Shown piece after piece: positions 19,681 through 26,530 of a stretch of DNA of 64,000 bases; the first letter of the stretch is position 1, and each line of letters begins with the position of its first letter. The DNA is from Paraburkholderia polaris (GTDB taxonomy: Bacteria; Pseudomonadota; Gammaproteobacteria; Burkholderiales; Burkholderiaceae): positions 1 through 64,000 of the forward strand of contig NZ_JABBGJ010000011.1 in NCBI RefSeq assembly GCF_012927345.1. Reading direction: 5' to 3'. The translations under genes and the position numbers were made by a program. The notes under the pieces are model-generated. The model was not told where the DNA came from. It saw nothing but the letters and a program-made list of their open reading frames with translations, and made no database searches.

Positions 19681-21117
19681 TCAAAAAGTGTAGGGAAAGC
19701 GCACGCCGATCACGAAGTTCGGCGTGTCGGGCGTGAGGCCGACAGACACCGAACCGTTGATCGTCAAGTGCTTGTTCACTACGTGATTCAAGCCGAAAGT
19801 CAGTGCGGCAGCGGTGGTCTCGCTGCCCGGCACCTTCGAATAGGTTCCGCCTGGCGCCTTGGTCTGCGACTCGGGTTCCAGCGCCATGGTGTACGAAATG
19901 CTGGCGGAGTCCTTGTCCGAGAACGCCAGCGCTACGCCGCCGCCGAACTGCACGACGTCGCCGATCTTGACCGTCGCCGGTTCGGTCTGGCCGATGACCG
20001 ACGAGATGTCCGAGAACGAGCGGGCAATGTTGTAGGTGTACGAGACGCTGCCGAACAGCACGACCGGATCGTAGGTTTTCAACACCGACAGACCCGCCGT
20101 GATGTTCCAGAAGCCGGTGCCGGTGGGCAGCTTGGTGGGGGCGACGAGGTTGGTGTTGTCGGCATCGACCTGTTGCAGCTTGATGCCGAACGGCGACGAA
20201 CCGGTCGGCGCCTTGATGCGTAGGCTGGCGACCAGGTCCGGCAGATTGTTGGTTTCCTTCAGGAACTGGTAGTAGATGCCGAAGTTGACGTCGCCAATGT
20301 CGCTCGAATTTGCCGAGGCGTCCGACACCGTATTCGCCGCCCCGCCGGCCCCGCCGACGATGAAGTTGCTATGCCGGTAGATATAGGGCACGTCGACGTC
20401 GACGCTGATGCGGTCGGTCAGACCATAGCGCGTGTCGAGGTCGGCCATCACCTGGTGCGACTTGGTTTCGCCGAGGTTGATGTTGCCGAGGAAAATCGCA
20501 TCGAGCGCGAGGAAGCCGGACAGTTGCAACTGGCGGCGGTCGTAGTAGGTATCGTTGATACCCCAGTCGAGGGTCAGCTTGTGCTCGAACAGCGGCGTGT
20601 GCTGCTGGCTCTGCACCACTGCGTCTTCCGATTGCGTGCGCACCGGTTGCGCGGCCTTCTGTGTCTGGCCGACCGCGCCGCTGCCGTCGGTCGCTGCCGG
20701 CAGGCCGCCCCCACTGCTGTTTTCAGGCACCGGCGGATTGACCGGCACGCCGGTCGCTGTGCTGCTGCCCGGCGCGGGTGTGCCCGGGTTCACCTGGGCA
20801 AGCGGCGGCAGCGGCACAGGCAGGCCGTCTGCGCCGGGTTGCTCGGCGACCGCGGCGTCGCCGCCGGTCGGCTCACCGTAACCCGGTGCGCCGCGGCCGC
20901 GCTGCGACATTTCGAGGTTCGTGACCTGCCGTTCGAGTGAAACGATCTGCTTTTGCTGCTCGCTGACGACGCGCATGAGCGTGTTCAGCCGGTCTTCGAT
21001 CGATTGATCGGCGAGCGCCTGCGCGCTGGCCCCCTGCGATAGCGCAAACAGCATGACGGCAGCTGGAATAGCCGCTAGCGCCATGCGCGGCGCACCGGTC
21101 TTTGAGAATCTGATCAT
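19681..21117 (-). CDS. fapF: FapF-like outer-membrane exporter of amyloid subunits
   Basis: 478 residues. A signal peptide (about 1-33, ending GASAQA) is followed by a coiled-coil stretch (DRLNTLMRVVSEQQKQIVSLERQVTNLEM, about 42-70), a Pro/Gly-rich linker (75-170) and a beta-barrel domain (about 177-478) ending in the outer-membrane signature VRFPYTF with terminal Phe. This is the architecture of Pseudomonas FapF, a trimeric barrel with a coiled-coil periplasmic plug that secretes Fap subunits. In the Fap family fapF is the last structural gene, as here. Placement rests on architecture and context; strand-by-strand homology was not tested. Confidence 0.8.
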   Translation of the reverse strand: MIRFSKTGAPRMALAAIPAAVMLFALSQGASAQALADQSIEDRLNTLMRVVSEQQKQIVSLERQVTNLEMSQRGRGAPGYGEPTGGDAAVAEQPGADGLPVPLPPLAQVNPGTPAPGSSTATGVPVNPPVPENSSGGGLPAATDGSGAVGQTQKAAQPVRTQSEDAVVQSQQHTPLFEHKLTLDWGINDTYYDRRQLQLSGFLALDAIFLGNINLGETKSHQVMADLDTRYGLTDRISVDVDVPYIYRHSNFIVGGAGGAANTVSDASANSSDIGDVNFGIYYQFLKETNNLPDLVASLRIKAPTGSSPFGIKLQQVDADNTNLVAPTKLPTGTGFWNITAGLSVLKTYDPVVLFGSVSYTYNIARSFSDISSVIGQTEPATVKIGDVVQFGGGVALAFSDKDSASISYTMALEPESQTKAPGGTYSKVPGSETTAAALTFGLNHVVNKHLTINGSVSVGLTPDTPNFVIGVRFPYTF

Positions 21118-21219
21118 TTTTGTTCCCCCGGTATTCTGACTGCGCGTCGCAGGTCTCCTGGTGCGTCGCGCGGTCGTTCTGGTACTACGGTCTCCTTCAT
21201 GATCGGGTGGCGGCCCGTG

Positions 21220-22020
21220 TTATCTCCTTACGCTGTTTTGCAGGGCTTGTAGGACGCCGATCTGGCGCAGCATCGAGGCCGACATTTGCTGCGTCTGCAA
21301 ATGCAGTTGCAACTGGTTGGCGACTTGCTGGTTATTGCCTGCAATCTGCAAGAGTTGGGCAATCATGCCGGCTTGTTGCGCGCTGGCCGGCGCGATGGTT
21401 TGGGTGGCGACACCGCTCGGCGTTTGCAGTGCAATCGAAATGCCGCCGTTGGCGAGACTGACGGAGGCTGTCACCGAGCCGTTCGCATTGCTTGCGGCAG
21501 CCGACGTTGCGTTGTTATAGGTGCCTCCCGTCAGGCTGCCCGGCGACGCGTCGAAATCGATCAGCGCCTGGTTGGTGCCGAGGTTGCCGTTGCCGGCCAC
21601 CTGAGTGATCTGCGAGACGCCATTGACGTTGACGTTCTGCCCGCCGCTCGCGCTGGCGTTGTGGTTGGCGCCGCTGCCTCCGGTACCGTTCGGGCCGGTC
21701 ACGGAGGCCGATGAATTGAACTGGACGCTCGCCTGGTTGAGCGTATTGGTGACGATGGCGAGCGCGCCCGAGGCGACAGCGGTGGCGCCGTTCGGCAGCT
21801 GCCATTGCGACAGCAGGTTGATGACGACGCCCGAAATGATGTCTCCAGCAATACCTTTGCCGGTCTGGTTGGCGAGGATGGCGTCGTCGACGGGTTGCAG
21901 CTTGAGGGCGCTGACGTCTTCAAACACAGTCGATGGCAGCTCGGCAGCGTGCACGACTGTTGCAAGGCCGCACGTCGTGAAACACAACGCACAGCCAATG
22001 GTGAGTAAGTTTCGGTCCAT
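21220..22020 (-). CDS. fapE: FapE-like exported amyloid-associated protein
   Basis: 266 residues. A signal peptide (MDRNLLTIGCALCFTTCGLATVVHAA) precedes a Ser/Ala/Asn/Gly-rich mature part with one repeat-like segment (NVNVNGVSQITQVAGNGNLGTNQALI, about 129-154), related to the repeats of the two subunit genes upstream. A Gln/Leu-rich amphipathic C-terminus (MIAQLLQIAGNNQQVANQLQLHLQ...) follows. The order C39 peptidase, this gene, barrel matches fapD-fapE-fapF. FapE is a minor fibril component. It starts 6 bp after the peptidase stop with no clear ribosome site, which suggests translational coupling. Confidence 0.68.
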   Translation of the reverse strand: MDRNLLTIGCALCFTTCGLATVVHAAELPSTVFEDVSALKLQPVDDAILANQTGKGIAGDIISGVVINLLSQWQLPNGATAVASGALAIVTNTLNQASVQFNSSASVTGPNGTGGSGANHNASASGGQNVNVNGVSQITQVAGNGNLGTNQALIDFDASPGSLTGGTYNNATSAAASNANGSVTASVSLANGGISIALQTPSGVATQTIAPASAQQAGMIAQLLQIAGNNQQVANQLQLHLQTQQMSASMLRQIGVLQALQNSVRR

Positions 22021-22026
22021 GATGAG

Positions 22027-22737
22027 TCAGAACAACTCTGCCTTGATCAAACCGTATTCAACAAAGGGAGTCGCTGCCGTGCCGTTTTCCAGCGCACGTT
22101 GGCGCAGCTTGAGCGCGAGCGACTCGTTGCCTTGCAAGAGCGGAGAATCCTCCATAAATGGCTTGCCGACGACCGCGAACACGAGGCCGTTCCATTTCTT
22201 GACGAAGTCGTCTTCCATGACGATGCGGTTGCCGAGCGCTGGGTCGGCAATGAAGATGCGGCCGTCTTCCGCGTGCTTGACGATCACGAAGTGCTCGTAG
22301 CCGTCGCTGTTCATCAGCACGAGCACAGGAATCTGCAGGTGATAGAGCGCTTCGGCGGTGACGCGGAAACCTCGGCCGCGCAGGCCGATCGTTTCGACGA
22401 ACTTCTTCATGTCAAGCATCGAGAAGCCGTTCTTCACCACCACTTCCGGTGTCGAAAACACCATCATGCGTTGGATCATTTCGGTTTCGGGAATGTCGAT
22501 GCCGTAGCCGTACTTCAGCAATGTGGCCAGAGCGGCCGAGCCGCAGCTGTAGTCGTAACGCTGCGAAACGATGTGGTTGTAGCGTAGCTCGCGGATCGAA
22601 CGCACGTTCACGTTGATCGGCACGCCCGCTGCGGCGTTCATGTAAAGGGCACTCTGCGCGTGACCCGTCTGCGATAGCACGAGTCCAGCGAAGAGTGCCA
22701 AAAAAAGGCCGCGTGTTTCCCTGCTCACCCCGAACAT
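22027..22737 (-). CDS. fapD: FapD-like periplasmic C39 cysteine peptidase
   Basis: 236 residues with a signal peptide (about 1-28, ending GHAQS). The C39 catalytic set is complete: Gln59 and Cys65 in QRYDYSCGSAALATLL, His149 in YEHFVIV and Asp165 in IADPALG. There is no ABC-transporter domain, unlike bacteriocin exporters; this stand-alone, exported form is what FapD is. In Pseudomonas FapD is required for Fap secretion. Its substrate is not settled; the first gene of this operon carries a double-glycine-like motif that could be a target. A GGGGGGA ribosome site precedes it. Confidence 0.87.
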   Translation of the reverse strand: MFGVSRETRGLFLALFAGLVLSQTGHAQSALYMNAAAGVPINVNVRSIRELRYNHIVSQRYDYSCGSAALATLLKYGYGIDIPETEMIQRMMVFSTPEVVVKNGFSMLDMKKFVETIGLRGRGFRVTAEALYHLQIPVLVLMNSDGYEHFVIVKHAEDGRIFIADPALGNRIVMEDDFVKKWNGLVFAVVGKPFMEDSPLLQGNESLALKLRQRALENGTAATPFVEYGLIKAELF

Positions 22738-22760
22738 GGTCTATCCCCCCCACTGCGGAG

Positions 22761-22791
22761 ACAGCCGGTCAGCACGAAGGCTGACCGGTGT
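22761..22791 (-). promoter_or_regulatory. intercistronic stem-loop between fapC-like and fapD-like genes
   Basis: A perfect 9-bp stem CCGGTCAGC / GCTGACCGG (22765-22773 and 22780-22788) has a 6-nt loop and no T run. It lies 22 bp after the stop of the major-subunit gene. It is more likely a 3' stabilising or processing hairpin than a terminator, and would let the subunit be expressed above the downstream genes. Confidence 0.6.
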
Positions 22792-22812
22792 CCTCCTGCG
22801 ATACAGCTTTAA

Positions 22813-24216
22813 TTACTGATGCGACACGCTGGCGACTGCAAGGCCGTTGTGTTGCAGGTTGCCTACACCCGACGCGATATTCACACCGATGTTGCCGTTA
22901 GCGTTGGACAGAGCACCTGCGCCGAGCAGTGACGAGCCGGTGAACTGGCCAGTGACACTTGCGTCGGCGGTCTGGCAGTTCTGGTCGCTGGCGATGACTT
23001 CGCCACCTTGCATGCTGCCGCCATTGTTACGCCCCCAGCCCGAACCGCTGCTGCTGCTGTCAGTCGTAGCCGATGCTGCCAGGCTGTTGTTTTGCACGTT
23101 GCCCACACCCGAGGCCACGTTCACGCCGATATTGCCCGTCGCATTGGCCAGCGCGTTTGCGCCGACGGAAGCAACGAAGTTGAAGTCTCCCACTTTCGCC
23201 GAGCCGCTCGACGCTTGAGTCGAGTAGATCTGAGCGCTACCGAACACGGGGCCGACATCCATGTTCGACAGGGCGGCGTCATTGGATTGGGCGTTGTCTA
23301 CGCCGCTGGCGATGTTGACGCCAATGTTGCCGCTCGCGGTGCCCAGGGCGCCGTCACCGATGCCGGCGGACATCGTCGTCGGCGTTTGGGTGTTGATGTG
23401 CTGGGTGATGCTGCCGGAGACATTCACTGTGCCTGCGCTGATGTTGTCATGCGCGCTCCAGCCCCATGCGTTGGCGCTCGCGGAGACGTTGCTGCTCTTG
23501 TAGTAGCCGGAAGCGCTTTGTTCCGCAGCTTGTGCGAAGTAGCCGGACGAATGTTCTTGTCCCCATGCGGCCTGGTGGCCCGAAGACTGCTCGGCGAAGT
23601 AGCCGCCGTAGTTATCCGAGGAGTGCGTGTTCAGCGCACCGGCGAAGCCGGCCGCTACCCCGCCGAAGATCACGCCATGGCCGCCGCCGAGGCCGGCGAT
23701 GAAGCCGGCTGCCAGATAGCCGTTCGCGCTGTTGTGGGTGTTGACGTGGTTGCCGCCGGCATACGACCCTTCGACGCCTTGGTTGAAGCCGCTGCTTTCG
23801 CCGAAGCTCTGGCCTTGTGCATAAGCTGCAGCCGATTGTTCTTGCGAGCCTTCAGCAAACGAGCCCGCGCTGTACGACGAGTGAACCGCGTAGTTCGAGC
23901 CGCTGCCGCTGCCGTTGAACCAGGAATTGGTCGCATCGATGGTGGTGGTCACCTTGCCACTGGTGTAGCTCTGCGGCGGCGTCTTCATGTTGACGCCACT
24001 GATGTCTACATTTTGCGTGTTGTTGACGGTGGCGCCGGAACTGCTCGACACGTCTACCTTGCCGCGCAGCGTAATGAAGCCGAATTCGCCGATGTCGGTA
24101 TAGACGCTCGTTGCCGTAAAGAGCTCAGCCGGGTCGCAGCCGGCCGTGCATTCGGCGTAAGCCGAACCTGCTGCCATCGTCGACAGGACAGCCGCTGCAA
24201 TGATAGTGCGCTTCAT
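22813..24216 (-). CDS. fapC: FapC-like major amyloid subunit
   Basis: 467 residues. Signal peptide MKRTIIAAAVLSTMAAGSAYA, then a mature N-terminus with a CTAGC pair (Cys23, Cys27). A long Ser/Gly/Ala/Tyr/Phe-rich region (about 100-250, for example SSGYFAQAAEQSASGYYKSS) precedes three imperfect repeats at about 286-317, 352-383 and 432-463, each centred on GNIGVN(I/V)ASGVxNxQxN. They are separated by linkers of about 35 and 50 residues. Three repeats with two linkers is the FapB/FapC plan, and the repeat motif resembles that of Pseudomonas Fap subunits. It is the largest repeat protein of the operon, hence called the major subunit. The fibril role is inferred. Confidence 0.8.
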   Translation of the reverse strand: MKRTIIAAAVLSTMAAGSAYAECTAGCDPAELFTATSVYTDIGEFGFITLRGKVDVSSSSGATVNNTQNVDISGVNMKTPPQSYTSGKVTTTIDATNSWFNGSGSGSNYAVHSSYSAGSFAEGSQEQSAAAYAQGQSFGESSGFNQGVEGSYAGGNHVNTHNSANGYLAAGFIAGLGGGHGVIFGGVAAGFAGALNTHSSDNYGGYFAEQSSGHQAAWGQEHSSGYFAQAAEQSASGYYKSSNVSASANAWGWSAHDNISAGTVNVSGSITQHINTQTPTTMSAGIGDGALGTASGNIGVNIASGVDNAQSNDAALSNMDVGPVFGSAQIYSTQASSGSAKVGDFNFVASVGANALANATGNIGVNVASGVGNVQNNSLAASATTDSSSSGSGWGRNNGGSMQGGEVIASDQNCQTADASVTGQFTGSSLLGAGALSNANGNIGVNIASGVGNLQHNGLAVASVSHQ

Positions 24217-24245
24217 GATGACGCTCCGATAAAGAGTGTGGCTCG

Positions 24246-24893
24246 TTAGAAAAAGGTGCCCGCCGGGGGACGGAGCACAAAACTGTTTGAACTGACGTTA
24301 CCTGAGCCGGCTGTCTGGTTGATCTGGACGATCCCACTGACGTTTTTGAGCGCGTCCGTACCGATGGACACCTCGCGTGCGTCGTGGTTACCGCTAGAAC
24401 TTCCCAGACCGCCGCCCTTGGCGGTCGTAGCGGATAGCACCCCATCCGCTACGATCTCCGCTTCAATCGGCCCAGAACCAATTACGGCGCTGTTCCGCTG
24501 AAGATTCCCTACACCCGCCGACTGATTCACTTCGATAAGGCCAGAGGTGTTTGAAAATGCATTACTGCCGATCGTGCTCTTCGCGGCCGCCGCCTTGGCG
24601 TTCGTGGCCGCGCCCTGCATGCTGCCGATCAGGTTGAAAGGCGTTTGTCCGTTGGTGATCACGCCTTGATTCGCTTGGGCGTTATCGAGGCCGGAGGTCT
24701 CGTTGATGGCCACGACCCCCGTGGCGCCGTTCACCGCGCCGGTACCGATCAGCGACTCGGCGTCGACCAGGGCAGGCAGCGTTTGAGCGTGGGCCGCAAA
24801 GCTCGCACAGCCGAGCAATGCCCAGGCGAGCAGGGGCCAGCGCGATTGTTTGCGTGACGGAAGGCGCCTGGCCGGTGCGCGTGAGGTTGTCAT
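24246..24893 (-). CDS. fapB: FapB-like minor amyloid subunit
   Basis: 215 residues. An N-terminal export signal (hydrophobic core WPLLAWALLGCASFAAHAQ) precedes three repeats at about 47-79, 106-138 and 175-207. These share the pattern IGxxAxxxxSGxxxxNxxxGxxNxxxNxxV (for example NTSGLIEVNQSAGVGNLQRN). The spacing of three repeats with two linkers equals that of the FapC-like protein but without its long N-terminal region. FapB is the proposed nucleator of Fap fibrils. The ATG overlaps the stop of the upstream gene (ATGA), with AGGAG 7 nt before it. Confidence 0.75.
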   Translation of the reverse strand: MTTSRAPARRLPSRKQSRWPLLAWALLGCASFAAHAQTLPALVDAESLIGTGAVNGATGVVAINETSGLDNAQANQGVITNGQTPFNLIGSMQGAATNAKAAAAKSTIGSNAFSNTSGLIEVNQSAGVGNLQRNSAVIGSGPIEAEIVADGVLSATTAKGGGLGSSSGNHDAREVSIGTDALKNVSGIVQINQTAGSGNVSSNSFVLRPPAGTFF

Positions 24894-25381
24894 TTCATGG
24901 CTCCTAGAGCAGCGCCCAAGGGGGCGAGGGCACCGTTGACTGACTGGGCAATCGAGCTGCCGATTCCACCGGCGCCGCCGAAGCTGGCACCCGCGCCGAC
25001 CGGAACGCTGTTGCCGTTGCCTGCCAGCATGTGTTCGATACTGTTGGCGCCGACCAGCGATGGCATAAAGCCGTTGCCGGTGATGCCGGTGGTGCCGTGC
25101 GCGCTGTTCAGGTCGAGATCGCTCGCCATCGAGCCGATCGAGCCATCGAAGGTCGCGGTCGGGAAGGTTTGGACCTGGACCGAGATCGGGTCCTGGTTCT
25201 TCGGCACCGGCACGAACGCGTCGCGTGGCGTGATGTCGCGCTCAATGATCAGGTTGCCGCGTTCCGTGTTCGACTGTGCGGCTGCGCCCGTCACGGCGCC
25301 GGCAGCGAGCACGCCGAGCAGCGCGGACAGCAGGGCTGCGCAAGGGCGGCGGCTGCTCGGCTTCTGGGTTGTGGCGTTCAT
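24890..25381 (-). CDS. small exported protein in the FapA position
   Basis: 163 residues. A signal peptide (LLSALLGVLAAGAVTGAAAQS, cleavage near 37) precedes a mature part that begins ERGNLIIERDITPRDAFVPVPKNQDPISVQVQTFPTATFDGSIG and ends in a Gly/Ala-rich tail (GASFGGAGGIGSSIAQSVNGAL). No repeat of the FapB/C type is seen. It immediately precedes and overlaps the fapB-like gene, the place of fapA, whose product acts as a periplasmic chaperone controlling fibril composition. Sequence similarity to FapA was not recognised, so only position supports the link. Confidence 0.6.
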   Translation of the reverse strand: MNATTQKPSSRRPCAALLSALLGVLAAGAVTGAAAQSNTERGNLIIERDITPRDAFVPVPKNQDPISVQVQTFPTATFDGSIGSMASDLDLNSAHGTTGITGNGFMPSLVGANSIEHMLAGNGNSVPVGAGASFGGAGGIGSSIAQSVNGALAPLGAALGAMK

Positions 25382-25442
25382 GTCAGTTCCTTGCGAGCGG
25401 ACGATCGGTCGGTGCGGTCTTGAGCAGCGAGCAGTCGTTGCG

Positions 25443-25994
25443 CTAATTTCTCTGGTAGCTCGTGACGTTGCCTTGTGCGGAGCGGGCGACGTCGACGGGA
25501 ACCGGCAACTGCGACGGCGGGGCGATTTCGTCCCACAGCGTCACGCCGTTGCCGCCGTTATTGAAGCCGCGCATCATCTGCGGCGTGGCAGCGACCATCA
25601 ACATGCCGCTGAAGCCGCCGCGCTGGCGGGACAGCGCCTGATCGTCCAGCACGAGATCGTCCACAGGCGCGGCGTCGGCGGGAATGCTCAGCGCGTTGCC
25701 GGCCAGATCGCTGCGGGACGTGGCGCTGTCGTTCGTGCTGGCCGCCGTGTTGTCCACCGCAGCGGTGCTCGCCGTATCAGTGGCCGTCGTGTTCGGCGAG
25801 GCCACCACTGCGAACGTCGAGCTCGCGAGGGTGGCGGAGCCGGCATCGGCGGTTTCGGCCATCGTGGCGGATTGAGGCAGTGCGAATTCCTGTGCATTGA
25901 CGCCAGCGGGCAGCACGATCAAAAGCACCGCGGCGGCGCATAGTGCGGCGCAAGGTGCAATGCTGCTCGGGGCGATGCGGAAAAAGAGTCGCAT
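25443..25994 (-). CDS. unrecognised exported protein with double-glycine-like motif, first gene of the Fap-like operon
   Basis: 183 residues from ATG 25994, chosen because AAGGAG lies 8 nt upstream and a sigma-54 promoter ends 17 bp before it. The longer frame from 26108 would run through that promoter. A signal peptide (about 1-34, ending GVNAQ) is followed by a Ser/Thr/Ala/Asp-rich region (40-110), then LDDQALSRQRGG at 116-127. With Gly127 as -1, Leu sits at -12 and -7 as in double-glycine leaders, but Ala replaces the usual Glu at -8 and Gln the hydrophobic residue at -4. A hydrophobic stretch (FSGMLMVAATPQMM) follows. No family recognised. It could be a substrate of the C39 peptidase. Confidence 0.7.
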   Translation of the reverse strand: MRLFFRIAPSSIAPCAALCAAAVLLIVLPAGVNAQEFALPQSATMAETADAGSATLASSTFAVVASPNTTATDTASTAAVDNTAASTNDSATSRSDLAGNALSIPADAAPVDDLVLDDQALSRQRGGFSGMLMVAATPQMMRGFNNGGNGVTLWDEIAPPSQLPVPVDVARSAQGNVTSYQRN

Positions 25995-26022
25995 GATGTG
26001 TCTCCTTGGTGCACAGCATTTA

Positions 26023-26037
26023 GCGAAACGTGTGCCA
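26023..26037 (-). promoter_or_regulatory. sigma-54 (-24/-12) promoter of the Fap-like operon
   Basis: Read on the minus strand this is TGGCACACGTTTCGC. The consensus TGGCACG-N4-TTGC is matched in the whole TGGCAC block and three of four bases of the -12 block, with the required GG-N10-GC spacing. The predicted transcript starts near 26011, giving a ~17-nt leader that contains the AAGGAG ribosome site of the first gene. Sigma-54 activators flank the operon. Confidence 0.78.
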
Positions 26038-26111
26038 TGAGTCGCAATCCGTTGATGCGTCGGGATGTGACCCGCATACCTCGGACTAACACCTGAGAAA
26101 TCAGACAAAAA

Positions 26112-26129
26112 CGTTTCAGCGCTGAAACG
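26112..26129. promoter_or_regulatory. perfect 18-bp palindrome, candidate activator site
   Basis: CGTTTCAGCGCTGAAACG is fully self-complementary. Its centre is about 110 bp upstream of the predicted transcription start of the sigma-54 promoter, the distance at which enhancer-binding activators usually sit. Which of the two flanking activators would bind is unknown. Confidence 0.55.
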
Positions 26130-26342
26130 GCAGGCAGAAAATACCTATAATTCGTTAAACCCGACGGTATGAACTACCTTGGGGTGAACGCTAGGAAAAG
26201 CGCTTCCACAATGCTTTTATTCATAAGTTGAATAAGTGTTGATCGGCCGCTTGGCCTTGCTGGGAAAGGGGTCCCCGATTAAATTCGCATAATTGTTTTC
26301 CAAGTGGCGCGCGTATAGTAAGCTCTCGAAAACAGCTTCAGA

Positions 26343-26366
26343 TTTAAAAAAGCCCGCTAACGGGCC
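26343..26366 (-). terminator. rho-independent terminator, minus strand, upstream of the Fap-like operon
   Basis: On the minus strand the hairpin GCCCG-TTAG-CGGGC is followed by TTTTTTAAAT. No annotated minus-strand gene lies upstream of it. It may end a small untranslated RNA arising in 26370-26530, or insulate the operon promoter. On the plus strand no T run follows. Confidence 0.6.
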
Positions 26367-26530
26367 GTCTCAAACACACACGCCGCTTTCTTGGGGATCA
26401 GCTGTCCGCACGGAATGGAATGGCCGTTCGGGTTTTGCTCTTTCGCGAATCCCGAACGAGTCAGCGTGTCTGAATTTTGGTTCAGGTGCGTGCGTCATCC
26501 TTAACGTTCGTTGACGAGAGGATCTGAATA

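Noticed and set aside
23008..24249. 413-residue ORF antisense to the FapC-like gene
   Set aside because: The minus-strand frame has a signal peptide, ordered repeats and operon context; the plus frame has none of these.
25995..26108. Upstream extension of the first amyloid-operon gene to 26108
   Set aside because: It would place the start upstream of the sigma-54 promoter and lacks a ribosome site; the ATG at 25994 has AAGGAG.
26287..26301. Second possible sigma-54 promoter (minus strand GG...GC near 26300)
   Set aside because: The spacing is 11 instead of 10, which usually abolishes sigma-54 recognition; similar off-by-one matches near 26395 and 26479 on the plus strand were also dropped.
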